Origin: Fasciola hepatica
Taxonomy: Eukaryota > Platyhelminthes > Trematoda > Plagiorchiida > Fasciolidae
Length of the DNA: 64,000 nt
Reading direction: 5' to 3'
Assembly (NCBI GenBank): GCA_948099385.1
Contig: CANUEZ040000113.1
Coordinates: 6,832,501 to 6,896,500, forward strand
In this document: positions 26,276 through 38,423 of the stretch, in pieces
Layout of the letters: every line of letters starts with the position of its first letter
Position numbering within the stretch: the stretch's first letter is position 1
Notes under the pieces: model-generated
What the model saw: the letters and a program-made list of their open reading frames with translations, nothing else
Databases searched by the model: none
Told to the model about the DNA's origin: nothing
Translations under genes and position numbers: made by a program

Positions 26276-29174
26276 ATGAAAATATCGTGAAAACCAAGTC
26301 TGAATGTTTTCAAATTCTATGATTTCAAGAAAGGATGGTGATACAAATAAGGCTGTTCAACAAAATCTGCAGTGATATCTGAATGACTTTTCATCTGCAA
26401 AGTAAATTCCTGAGGAGGAACCAGTTAAGAAAATGAACCTTGTTAGTCCCAAAACACAATAAAGCCATGCGCTTTATTGTGAAGAGTCACAAAACAAATA
26501 CTCAATTTTACCGTACGCTTACGATGATGACAGCACGAGGGCTGCATACATTCACTTCACCATCGTTGGTTTACTTGTCTATAGAAGTCTTGCAATTACC
26601 GGAATCAGTCGTGAATCTCACATGGATTCGTATTCTATTGGAGCTGTATCACTCTGACGATAAAAATTCGAACTATTTGAACCATTCGTTACATAGTTCC
26701 TCTCCATGTGCGTCAATCATTTAGAGAATAAACACAATCGAAGTGCATGATATTTTATAAATCCTAGCTTTGCGGTAACCGATGTTTGAAATAGGCGAAT
26801 GCCGGAGGCTTTGTTAACGCGCAAAACCGTACATGAATATCAAGAAATAATCCGAGTGTAACTTTAGAGCCACTCGCCGAATGCTTGATTATCACTTTGA
26901 GCTCTCTGATCTACGTATAAGAAAGGGGCAAAGTATTCAGTCACATTGCAGTAGGCTTATTTTGATACAGATGAACGTGTCCATGGAATTTGTAGAATCC
27001 TAATCAGCTATCTAGTCCGGCGGATTTGGAATACAGCGAAAGTTAAACGCCGATCATCCTTGTCAGAAAGAATAACCTCTAATTTGAATAGCACATGAAT
27101 TATAGGATTTCCTATGTCGGGAAAGTTGAGTGGGTCACAAAGTTGATCCGTACGATGCTTTAGCTGGACACCATAACTTTTATTGAAGAACTCACCTATG
27201 GCGGAGATCAGACGTTCGCTGTCGTGGGAATAAGACCTCTACATACCACAGCCAATCGGAAGCAGTTTATTTTTCGCGGTCTATTCCGGAATGCTGTACT
27301 TTATCACACAGCAAATTAGTAACCTAGCTCTACAAGCTGGTGATAAAGAACTGCCTTTGTTTTACTAAGTTCTTTACAGAGAAGTCTTCTATAACAGGAG
27401 TCAGTCGATAAGCGGAAAACGAGCCTTTATTGTTCAGTGCCAGCGGCAAAAGGATGATACATTATGCTGTGCGTTTTCCGTTAAAATACCGGTAGGAGCC
27501 AACCCGGACAGCCTGGTTGTCAGACTTTTGGCCCATAGTAGTGCACCACTTTTTCGAATCCCAATGAGGCCTCGGTGAATTTTTACTGCTGGTGATCCCT
27601 AACAGGCCAGATGAAACTGTCCTACAGTGCTTCTGTGGTTTTGAAAGGTGAATTAGGTATTACCATTGCTTGACGATTCATATGAAATAAAATATTAATA
27701 TTATATCAGCAAATCAGTAGTGGTCTTTACAGAGTCTGACAAGTTCTACCATATGGACTACTTAGAAACTGCTTTATAAAATGAACGGAGAATAGGAACT
27801 AACTTGAAGTCTATCGCATAGTGATGAGTGGCCAGAAAAATGGAGCTACACAAGGGGTAACCAATACCGAATGTCCGTAATTACATGGGTACGTACATGT
27901 GTTCTGAATAGGAAACATGTAAAACACGATTATCTCTTTCTTGGCTTTCTTGACACGTAAGGAAAGTTTACACAGAATGTGACTGATATTTGAAAACGCA
28001 AAACTCCTGTTATACATATTTGTGCGCGTGCAGAATGTCAACCCTAAACAGCGGGATTGGCCTCATCGCTAGTCGACTCCGTTTTTTGACCGCGTATTGA
28101 AATTTATCAAATAAAGTGAGCTCATGTCTCAAATTACTCTAATGAACTTTAGCAGAAATCGAGGTGCCCGGAGGCTTTTCTTGTCTTTCATTGGCCTTAT
28201 CAGTGATGACCATAAAACATAATAGTGTGAAGCCAAACACAGAATGCCCCCTCCGGACTCTCTGCTCTGTGACCTTGACCTCGTGGACGACTTCTTCGTC
28301 AGTTTCGGCTTCGTTTTGCGTCGTGCACAATTGTGGTGGTTTTCAATATCCTTCAAGTTCAAGCATCCTGTTCCATCGTCAAGACAGATGCTGTGCTTCT
28401 GAATGACTCAATGTAAATTCTTTTTAAGGCCCACCTGTGATCACGTGCATCCTGTGCTAAAATAACCCTCAAATAGAGGAGAGCATGTGATTTCCGTAAA
28501 ATGTCCCATGAGTTACAAATAGATTAATAGTAACAAGTCCTGATTTTTTAGCGTTGTGTCATAACCCAAGTTTAACTTAGCATTTGCTCGAATAAAATTT
28601 GGTATGGCACAAGATCAGCAAGATAGGATTTTCAGGAAAGTTCGTCGATGAAAAAGATATCAAGAGGCCTAACAAATTCGACAGTTCAATTCATTTTGTT
28701 CTTTAATGTCTGATTAAGAATGCAAGATATATTGAAACTGAACTTTTCTCAACACCAAGCTCATAGGCAGGCTATCATTCACTTGCAATCAATGAAGGGT
28801 ATGATCAACATGATTTGGCAGAGATTTGATTTGATGACCAAATGATAAATCATGCGGAAAATGTCGCGTTCTCCAATGAAAACCAACGGAAGCACACCTA
28901 TGTCAGGAATCGTCAGCGGTACACATGATGAGTAGCAACTCGTTGGTAACAAAGTGATCGAATTCTATAATGAACGAGTTCTCCGGGGTAAATTGATCTG
29001 GCACCGAAGACCTTACGTTAAAAACAATCTACAGAGCCAGCCTACTTCATTAGTAGAAGTACCAGGTGATCTGATTTGGTTGGGAACTGAAAACCTTGGA
29101 AATTCAATAACACAAGAGTTTTCTGTCACAAAGTGCTGAAGTTAAATAAACCAGGGGAAATCAGCTCGGATATC
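26276..29174. other. Non-coding stretch with a possible weak SINE at 27485-27625
   Basis: No gene is supported. At 27485-27625 a segment with TTTTCGAATCCCA (B-box-like) followed by GAGGCCTCGGTG could be a decayed tRNA-type SINE, but the A box is not recognisable. On the minus strand at 28129-28362 there is an Arg/Ser-rich frame of 77 codons and an overlapping frame, neither identified. Confidence 0.35.
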
Positions 29175-29245
29175 CTAATAACTGGGTGCTTGACTCACAA
29201 TCATCCACCCCGAGTTCGAGTTCCAGTAGGAGTTCAGTGTGTGTA
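29175..29245 (+). mobile_element. tRNA-like SINE fragment
   Basis: GGGTGCTTGACTCACAATC is followed by CACCCCGAGTTCGAGTTCC, a good B-box-like word at 29206-29224. The layout fits the promoter half of a tRNA-derived SINE. The A-box half is weak and the tail is undefined. Confidence 0.4.
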
Positions 29246-32200
29246 TGCGTCGTTGATGATGCCTAACCAGGACTAAAGGCATTCTTTTTTCTTTCCAGTG
29301 GTCAGCTGAGCTCCATTATTGCGTGGTAAATGTATATGATCTTTGGACATTGCCAATCAGACAGTGCATTGTGTTCAGTTGAGCCACCTACTTCTGCACC
29401 AATAAACCACGGTTCAGACAAATTTATTTTTAGCATCCGTAGGACTTTCACTTTAACAGGTATTTAACAAGCCAGGACAAAACGAACTTTGCAGGATGTG
29501 CGGGACTGCGTGACTGACTACAGTTATCAAGTCCATTCAGGTTCATCACCAACACTGCCAATCGATTTTTCTCTAGGGCAGCTTCACACGTGACATCCGT
29601 AATTTTCATTTGTAGGTCTCAGAATTACGGGGACAGGTTTTTCGGACAGCATTTATATACAGGCGTTTGATAAATGATCAATTTAAATAATCAATCTTGG
29701 TAGAATTTCATCCTTTGAATGCAGACAACTCACAAAATAGTACCAACTAAATTCATAGACAATCTGTATATTTGAGATTCCGCTAGTCACCCTTTAAGTT
29801 AATAGTAGAACAATAACATTGACCAAAGCCGGTAACTGCTAACGTTAGCCAGAATATCAAGACAACTGAACTGAATTCCAACAAGAACACAAGACTGGTA
29901 GTGATAAGCTTTTGGTATGCCTCATATTTCGTGCCAACGAGGAAGAATCACTTCTCGGAAGATCCTTGGTTTCGGTCTTTAGGGTCCACTTCAAACACAA
30001 CTCAGCACTGACAAGCAAAAATGATCAGCATTTAAACTACTTTGCGGAATGCATTTCACCAACCTCAGAAATGAGCTGCCTCTCCAAGATATCCCTCAAG
30101 AATAAATAATATCTTGTCTTATCGTGTTCAGAAGGAGCTGTAAGCTGAACAGTAGAGCAGTTTTTCTCAAAAAGTCAGAGAACAAACCGACCTGGCTGGA
30201 CTTCGAAAACACCTCCAGTACATTCACTGCTTACCTTCTAGAGTAAAGCAATCACGTAGTCAAAACGTAGCCTTCCAATTAATCTACCGAGTCAGTCACT
30301 AAAGGTCAAACACGGGTATTTACGGAAGCCTAGCTGAAGCATATCTAATTGCGATTTTGCTTTGCGGTCCGTCGCTTTGTTCTCAGAAGCTGTTTATAGC
30401 TTCGGTTTACACTCACTGTCAATCCACGAGCAGGATGCGACTCATTGTCTGGTTGGGTGAAGCAACTGTGATGATCGGCCTAGAAGTTACATTTATGCCT
30501 CTGTGTTTAATTTTAAACTCTAAGATACCATCTGTTCCATTTCCTAACCACTTGGCAGATGAAAAAATTGCTAACCAGTGTATGCGTGCGACTATATTTT
30601 CAGCAGGAGTGGTAGAAGATCTGAATTGATTAGCAAATATAGTAACAACGCCAAAAATTGTCCTTCAAAGGAGTGGATTGGTGTGCGGTCAACGGATTGC
30701 ACTCCCGTAAAAGCCGGTGACGGAAGGGTGCTGTATCATATAATTCATAAGTTCAGTCGGCCATTAAGAGCCAAGCCGGGTAATCTGGCAGATAGGTGTT
30801 TGACACTGTCTTTCATCCCGCGGTTCATGTCCTGATGAAAACTCGCTGAAGATGCACTATCGATGGTTCCGGATAAAGCCAAATCAGCCTCAGCGTGAAT
30901 CCCTAGTGTCATTGGTGACTTGAGCGTCGTCATTTCATGAAGAATCTTTTGATAACTATAGGGATACAAGATAAAGTTAGTGAACACGAGCTTGTTTCCA
31001 ACTGTCCTTTCTCTGGATACCTTCGGAGACTTCATATATAATGGAAATATCATCATCAAGGCTTATTAACGGCCCATTTTCCTGTTGGGTGTAAATTGCA
31101 GTCCATCGTAGTACAAACTGATGAATAAAAATTGATGGTAGCTTATAAATTTTAATACACATCTAGAAGAACGATTTTAGAAAGAATTAGAGTTACTTTT
31201 GTGTTGTATTTGTAAAATGTGCTCTGTCACTTATAGAACGTCATCTCAAACCCCCTAAACCACAAGTACAAAAATTCGGTGATGATTCAGGCGAATTGTT
31301 GTAAAAGAGCTCTTGCCTGAATAACTGGTAGATACAAATTACCAAACTTTTGGAACAGCGATTTATTTTCATTGCTCGCTTTTTTCAGTTTACACTTCTA
31401 ATAGGGAGAAAAATTCATTGGCTTCCTCTTCCATTACGATTTTTATCGATCTAACATTAGAAGTGCAATAAATAAGAAATTAATTCCAAGGAGTGATTTG
31501 TGAATTGAACGAAATCCAATAGACCACTGAGACGAAAATATGATTCATCTTAGAAATTTGTTTTTCTTCAAACCGGGTAAATGCTGCCGAGACCGCATTG
31601 TGGAATCCAGTCTACCTCGGTGGAGCTGCTGTATGAGTATAACCCCAAAATAATAATCAATATAAATGCCTAGAAATCAAAACCTCCTAAAAGTTTTGTA
31701 TTGGTCTTATTGTCACATTGAGTTTAGTCAGTCAGGTTATCGCTGTGTCACCACCCCATCTCGCCTTGAAGAGCTTACTTCGAACTGTTGCACGCCGCTT
31801 TTTGGTTCTATTCCTTTTCAAGCACTAGTTTCTACAGTTCCCTGACATTTGTACGCCACATGCTGATTGTGACCAGTCGGTAAACTATGCACATATTGTA
31901 ACGTGTCTGGTGGTTCATAATCAGAATTGGGATGTGTTTCGTCGAATAGACGGAGCTGCTCAAGATCATACGCAAGCAGAAATACCAGTTGGTGAACCAT
32001 CGTTTATTGACGGCAACAAATGTGAGCACTGTAGCGAAGTGAAAAGTGAAGGTACAGTTCAAATATCACCACGATGCAGCAAGTTCACACATGGGGTCAA
32101 TTCCCCAATTCGGCAGGGGTGAACAGGTTAGGCACTTCATCGGTTGGTTGATCTTTTTGGCATCAGATGCCAAAGCCTGTAACACGGGAAGGAGAAAAAC

Positions 32201-32394
32201 GAAGTTCATCCAACAAAGGATACTCTCCAGACTGTGAGCATCATAAAGATAATGGTGAATTACGATATCACTTTTTCTACCATGAACAGTATATTAGATT
32301 CAGTATTTCAATCATCTGTTCAGCATCGGATTCTCCTTCAACAACTTTTGCCCCCTTTTTATTTGTTGTGTTTTAGTGGCGTATAACAAAGTTC
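29246..32394. other. Non-coding stretch
   Basis: No gene is supported. Minus-strand frame 30745-31059 (104 codons) and several plus frames show no motif. A slightly GC-richer segment at 30660-30840 has no recognised identity. Confidence 0.4.
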
Positions 32395-32620
32395 TACCTA
32401 TATCTTTTCATTTTTTTCGTTTCTATTATGTAACAATGGTACCATATTCCTGGAAGGGGGTTGTGGCCAATGGGAGACGACTAATTAGGGAGGGGGGGGT
32501 GAAACACGGTAGAAGTAGGGTCCAAACCCCGGACAGAAGGGTTGAGAGCCCCCTGCTCCTTCCCATTGATGACCATTTGACCACGGCCAATCAATTTGAG
32601 AGGAAGTGTGGCAATTTTTT
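32395..32620 (+). mobile_element. SINE-like repeat family II, copy c (fullest copy)
   Basis: This is the most complete-looking member. A T-rich lead is followed by TATTATGTAACAATGGTACC, CCTGGAAGGGGGTTGTGGCC, GGGAGACGACTAATTAGGG and a G8 run. Then come GGGTCCAAACCCC at 32518-32530 (B-box position), CTCCTTCCCATTGATGACC, and the end block TTTGACCACGGCCAATCAA. It is about 220 bp long with no coding capacity. The B-box-like position suggests an RNA polymerase III SINE, which is inference. Confidence 0.6.
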
Positions 32621-32767
32621 CCTGTAATTTAAACTAACCTAAACAGCTTTCGATTGAGCTTCTGCACGTAAGATACAATTGCGTACGCAATCTTTTCTGT
32701 GTTAGATTGAGAACAAAGCAGATGTGCCACTTTCAGAGCAGAGGTTATGAAAATTCCCCCGTCTTGT

Positions 32768-32890
32768 GACCAGCGGCGGATAAACGGTCATCATAGTGGA
32801 CTTTTAGCAACAACGACCCGGGTTCGATTCCCGCCACCAAAAAGGCCATTCCCCCGTTGGCAGCCTTCATTGGTGGCGGCCCCCTCCCTG
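32768..32890 (+). mobile_element. SINE-like repeat family I, copy 2
   Basis: This copy is the partner of the one at 22.6 kb and has a near-perfect B-box-like CCCGGGTTCGATTCCCG at 32817-32833. It begins with ACCAGCGGCGG and continues through GGTCATCATAGTGG to GTTGGCAGCCTTCATTGG and TGGCGGCCCCC. Divergence between the two copies is substantial, so the insertions are old. It lies only about 150 bp downstream of a family II copy. Confidence 0.6.
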
Positions 32891-35800
32891 AATCATTGTG
32901 CTTTGTTGTTTAGTAAGTAAGCAAATGAGGAGAGAATATTGTTTACTTATTTGTTCGTCTATCTTATGAGTGATTAGGTGTAGTAATTAAGCTTCTTGAA
33001 CGTGGGCTTAGAACAATAAGCGTAAAGGATTCCAAGATACGGGTTTTCGATTCTACCATGCCCTCACTTTGAACACTCTGCAAGGCTTGGTTTTCAGTGC
33101 TTAAGAAACTCTGATTCAATTAGAAAAAACTAGACAGTGTATCCCGATGTGTCGAAGTATACTGATAATCGATATCTGTGGAGATCAAAAGATCAGTCAG
33201 GGCGGCTATCCCAGCTATGACTGTGAAGAAATCATTCAGTACAGATGTAAAATAACGAGCGAACAAAATACGTTTTCGCTTCAATCGTCATCAGTTTTGT
33301 AAACGTTGGGAACACGTTTTCGGAAGTTGGATTTTTACAGTTTCAGCTATGAGTCTTTCGAAAGTTGCACGCTATAGCATTCACCAAAACGGTCGTGGTT
33401 GTCGTTTGATTGTTTGTTTTCCATCTTTTCAATCAAAGACGATTAGGTGTTAAATCCTAGGCAAACCTGGAAATAGCGAGGACTGTCCTGGATGTATCGT
33501 CCAACCGGATCAGTTGAACTATAATTTCGAGTAAAAATAGCAGTTTTTATCGGTCACCGTCTATCATCATCCAACAATTCCCAAGAGAAGTCGGTTAACT
33601 CATGCGTCGGATAGTATAAAAGCATTCACACATTCTCCTTTTGTGTATAGCTCCGCAGTTAATTGCACTTTCGGATTCGTATTTGCCTCTCCAGACAGCA
33701 ACCATAAAAATGGACTAGTGGTAAACACAAAACCAATGATATGCCAATGGTGCAGCCAAAGATTTCTGATAAACCTTCGCAGGTGTTCACATACATATTA
33801 TTGCGTAAATGGGAGTACAAGTGCAAGTAAAGGTAACAGTGAGTGAGCCACTGTTCCGGAAATCTGGTTACGTGATAACACGCTTCCACTCACAAAGGTA
33901 CACGTAAAATGCAACAAAAGACCATTGGAGGATAAGCGAGTTAAATGACGGTGAACAAGAAGGCGGAGTGGCTGGGGTCTGTTTATGGGAATAACAAAGC
34001 CACCACTCTTTATGCAAAAACGGACAACAACCGTTGCGTTAGGCAGCATGATTTTTACGGTTCTGGCTTTAGCGGGTGAAATGCTCCAGCTTCTGATGCA
34101 AAGAGCAACCACTAGCGTAATCCCCTGGCACGAAGCATATACTTTTTCAGGACGGGTTTGAACGTTGTCACTGGATCGCTGTGGTGGCCACTATCACCCG
34201 GTCGTAGTAGGTTTGCCTTGTCGATAGCATGTAAAGTTCCCCTGGCCAAAGGAACCGATATCCTCTTAGACAGGCATCTCTTCACACGTCCAATATACTA
34301 TCTACTAGGGCATTACGTGAACAGATACACGAGAAAATATCGATGAATAATGAATAGCTTGGTATTTATGAAGACTCGAATACACTCAGCGAGAAGGGCA
34401 ACTCACGACGGTCTTAGACAGATACTACCTCGGTATTTATATGGTAATTTAAACCCTTACCGAAATAGTTGGGACAACCTGCTTCTTGGCCACCAGCATT
34501 CTCTTTCCCCCCCGCAGAAGTATCGACGAGTGAAAGAATCTTAGTGATGTCTCTTTTATGCTCAACCCAATAGAGTTTTGGTTGCAAATAATTTCAGCTC
34601 TTTAAACCAAACAGGTCACTAGGTTTCTCCTGTACTGATGAGAGATAAATCTACCGGAATCTGTACACTGTGCCATCCAAATACATATACGGAACACACT
34701 TCTTTGGCTTTCAGCATCCCATATCTGGCAAAGCAAGATAATCAGCCCCTTCTAGCGCCACAGTGAATTTCATCATGGGATCGTCACGGTTGAATAAGCG
34801 CAACTATTTCCTGAATATATGTTGCTCAATTGCAAGTTATTAAAGAGTAGTCCACGTACCTTGTGCACGCATTTTTAGCGACTCGTGGTGGAACTGGGTG
34901 GTGGTCCATGTTCGAATGAGACCAAGAATATATTCAACAGAATGGGTTCCGGGGACCATTCCATTTCTAACTTGTATTTTTTCTACCGTAGAGAAACTGC
35001 GTATTCCGTGAACATGAAGATCTGTTCGTCAAGCCCAGACACGGTAATATCAAGTTTGATATCATTGCCGGTCAAGTATCCGTAAGTAACATTAACCATC
35101 GTGATCAGCGAAATGTGTCCGAAAAGGGAATTTCTATCTAGAGGAAACAGAGCCCTTTGAGACAAGTTCTAATCTGTCAATAACTCCCCAAAAGAAAACG
35201 AATGTTTTACAATATGACCTGCTATCAATTTTCGCACGCGTTGAAGAATTTACGCAATCCACTGAGGTCTCCCATGATAGACTGATTCTCTCATATCAAT
35301 CACCTTTTTTAGGAGTACGTTTGACTTATGCCGTTTTGGCAATTTGTGGATCCTTATGGCTTAGAGTCAAATAGTAGAAGCTAACCATAGTGCCTTGGAA
35401 GTAAAGTTTTGAGCCTACCGTGTCCCAATACGTCAGTCCGCTTAGCCTCTGTTCATTGAGGGTCGTTGCAGAAGGACTCAAGATTTACCAAAAATGTTTA
35501 AATTATAATTTTTAGGACAGTGTGCACGACTCCTTGCAAAAAATATCACCATATGTTTTCACAACCCCAGGTAAATAGGAAAAATAGTTTAGTTATCGTA
35601 AGGAACATTCACTTGTGACTTCGACATTACTACACAGGTTTCCAAGGTTCTATACGATAAAACAGCCGCACGTGATTAGTCTCCTCTATGTGTTTCCTGG
35701 TACGTATTGCCAGTATTTCACGACTTAATAGGTCAACTAACTGCAAAAGTAATATCCCTCGACCATAAGGTAAAAAAGTGGGACTAAACTAGGTAGACGA

Positions 35801-36759
35801 GACAAGAAGGTTTGTTTGACAGCTTCCCGTGTACTTTATCTTCCTGTCACGTGTTGCATCTCCATTTCTAAACCACTACAGTGAACGACCACAAACAGAG
35901 CACCGGTGTCCGTTAACGTTCGTGGAAGTCGTGTTTTTATGACTTCAGATTGAATGGTTTACATTTATTAAAGACAGTTTTTGACAAACCGATAAAAACT
36001 TTGTTTTTTTAAACAAACCAATGGTGAACTATTTGAGGACACAATCGTACCTGGCAGCTTGGTTTTAGCCTCTTTCCTAGTAAGGACACTTCGAGAAAAC
36101 TACACACATTGTCTAAAATCAATTACATATATCAAATACAACGACTCAAAATAATCAGTGTTTGAGTATGAGTTAAACGTGCCTGTAGAAAATCGGATTT
36201 ATGGTTCATTCAAAGAGGCTTTTCTCCAGGATTGATCAAGGATGAAATATTTCTACCCTAAATACAAAAGCGAAAGGAAAGTATAAGTGAGAAAGCATGG
36301 GACCGTGCACTCGCAGATCTGTAACATTTGGGTGAGTGTAACTTTTGGCCAAGTGTACTGGACAACGCAGCACCAAAGACTACCATAAGTCTACGAAACA
36401 TGTGAGATTCAATGGTCTGTAGGTTTGAGAAAAACTGATGTGAACTTCGTCACATGTGATTGGTTCGTCTGAGGCTGGTCGGTTGCATCGAGAAATTGAA
36501 ATGAAAAAAAAATCAAACTAAAGTAATGACTGGTAGCGTAAAATAATACGACGTAATGGATAAAACAAATAAGACCATTGACTTAAACTAGGGGTTTTGA
36601 TGGCAGCCAAAATGAAGCAACGTTTACAGGGCCAGTATGTTTTAATCATGTTAATTAAATGGATAATCATGCAACACCAAGACCCTATTTACTGTTGAAA
36701 ACCATGGAAGTACAGTACAGCTGTTTCATCCTGCACGAGACTCATCGGCTGCTATGGAC
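32891..36759. other. Non-coding stretch containing a weak SINE-like segment and a hammerhead-like fold
   Basis: No protein gene is supported. At 33005-33075 a GGGTTTTCGATTCTACC word (B-box-like) may mark another decayed tRNA-type SINE. The hammerhead-like fold at 34611-34664 is listed separately. A minus-strand frame of 104 codons at 33798-34112 has no motif. Confidence 0.35.
34611..34664 (+). ncRNA. Possible degenerate hammerhead ribozyme fold (type III layout)
   Basis: The 54-nt segment holds the hammerhead core in order. ACAGGTC (34611-34617) ends in a GUC cleavage triplet. A short stem I follows (18-19 with 32-33 and 21-23 with 29-31, counting in 346xx, with one bulged U). The full CUGAUGA box lies at 34635-34641. 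G34642 pairs with C34655 to begin stem II, with AGAT/ATCT able to pair inside. The box CGGAA stands where the consensus is C-GAAA, so one essential A is G. The 3' strand AATCTGT then closes a six-pair stem III with ACAGGT. Stem II has a two-nucleotide bulge and a very tight loop. With a core substitution it would not be expected to cleave. Hammerheads are known in flatworm SINEs and Penelope-like elements, but usually in another permutation, and chance remains possible. Confidence 0.25.
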
Positions 36760-36870
36760 ATTCAGCAAGATCCCAAAGGGGACTCGAACCTGGGGTGGAC
36801 CTTTGTGAGTAGCACAGCTAACCACCCGTCTATCCTCGGCCATTTGATAAGCAAGCAGAATACAGCACAC
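36760..36870 (-). mobile_element. tRNA-derived SINE-like copy, minus strand
   Basis: On the minus strand the order is ATGGCCGAGGATAGACGG (A-box-like), GGTGGTTAGCTGTGCTAC, CACAAAGGTCCACCCCAGG and the B-box-like CAGGTTCGAGTCCCC (RC of 36778-36792). The TGGCCGAG word resembles the D-arm of Leu/Ser tRNA. A standard acceptor stem does not form, so it is a tRNA-derived repeat rather than a working tRNA. Confidence 0.5.
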
Positions 36871-38400
36871 AGACAGCTTACTTTACTGGCGTAGAGCGGC
36901 AACAGCCTTCCGCCGTTCGAACAGCCATGGAATGCCGTGATTTCTCTATAGCAGACTAGGTACAGCGAAGGCATACCGTTGTGACCGGCCAACAAATTTT
37001 GTTGAAAGGAATGAAACAGTTGCACAGTACATCCATGGCTTTCAACAGTGAGCTGAGCGCTGATGGTGCATACGGAATCCTATTATACGAACATGATCTC
37101 CCATCACGTTTACGCTCATATCAGTCGATTGGGTCGGCTCAAAAACGAAAATTAATCTTTCTCCAAGGAGCTCACGGTGATTTTACCGTCACGGATTCAA
37201 CCCGGAGATACTAGCACACAGTTCTGCTTTTCTGTACCGCGTAAAACAGTTCTTTCCGACGGTCTTCCCACAACCCGAACAGAAAATAAGTCCGAAAGCC
37301 GCACAATCATATGCGGGACAGCGATGAAATGTTCGTGGAAGCAAAGCCTATCTTCTATAAATTGCACTATATGACTCAAAGCCTGACAATGTGAATCACC
37401 ATACTGTCCAAAAACAGCTCGAGTCTGTTAGCTGTCAGTGAGAAAATATGCAGGTCTAACGTTCGCCCAAAAGCAAAGAGGCAACCTGGAGCTTTGCTTG
37501 CAACGAAGTTTTGGTTTAAGATACAGACATATGGTAATGAATAATCAGTTAAGGAACGAGTTCAACTTAGAACTCAATGGTCGACCAGTTATTAAGCAAT
37601 ATTATTGTCATAAGCATGATTACAAGAATGGGATTCAAACCATATGAGAAACATATTCTGATTGGTATTAAATTGAGCCCTCATTCTCGTTTTTCGGATG
37701 AATTTTAATACAGGTTGGTGGTTCCTTAAAGCACGTAAAAGTTCAGCTTGACGTGTAGGTCACGCAGATGACAAGGACATCACCAGTCAAACTGGCATCT
37801 GTGTCACGCATGGGGTGATTGATAATCAAACTTTTGCGACCTGTTGGATAGTACTAGTTGCAACAGTTTGCAACGCGGAAGGCCGTTATCGTGTTCAGTT
37901 ATCCGTTTTGTCGAGGGATGTTTCCCACTTTCTGTAAAGTTAGCAATGTTTCAGTGATCTCCCCAGTTCATACGTTACCATACAATTTGTTTAAGAATAA
38001 TTCACTATTTTTTCCTTTGGAAAAGATGGTCCAAAGTGAATGGGTGTCTGAGAGAAAATTGTCAACAGCAGTGATCATGATAAATTGTTTGCCGTTTGAT
38101 CATGAGAGATATTTAAGTGAGACAAATGAAGGGCGTGTTCAAAAATTTTGAAATACATAGAAACAAGAAGCTGCCGTGCTCATGAACCTTTTTTCCCGGA
38201 AAAACAACAGCCAGTACTGAAAGAATAAATGTTGGGAGAAAAAGCATTCATTGTTAACAAACATATGCAGTTCGACAGTTTTCATGAAATTGCACAGTAT
38301 TGGTATGTGTCAACAATGAAAATAAACTTCACTTGGATGGGAAATTCACTCATCAGAAGAAGCAGAATCAAACATCTACCTGGAAGAAAAAGTTGGTTTC
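36871..38400. other. Non-coding spacer
   Basis: Open frames such as 37858-38151 (97 codons) show no recognised motif. No RNA gene or repeat is evident before the (TA)n tract. Confidence 0.4.
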
Positions 38401-38423
38401 TATATATATATATATATATATAT
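38401..38423. repeat. (TA)n microsatellite, 23 bp
   Basis: This is a short uninterrupted alternating tract, flanked by TTTC on the left and GAAAAAAG on the right. Confidence 0.95.

Noticed and set aside
28129..28406. Coding exon (Arg/Ser-rich minus frame and overlapping frames)
   Set aside because: Three frames are open over the same interval and none has a recognised motif or convincing splice sites.
32768..32890. Functional tRNA gene
   Set aside because: The B box is good, but no cloverleaf with closed acceptor and anticodon arms can be drawn, and a second diverged copy shows it is a repeat.
33230..33310. Second hammerhead-like core on the minus strand (CUGAUGA followed by GAAA, with a possible 5-bp stem III)
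   Set aside because: Only six unpaired nucleotides separate the would-be cleavage site from CUGAUGA, so stem I cannot form, and stem II does not pair. It also shows that partial hammerhead matches arise by chance here.
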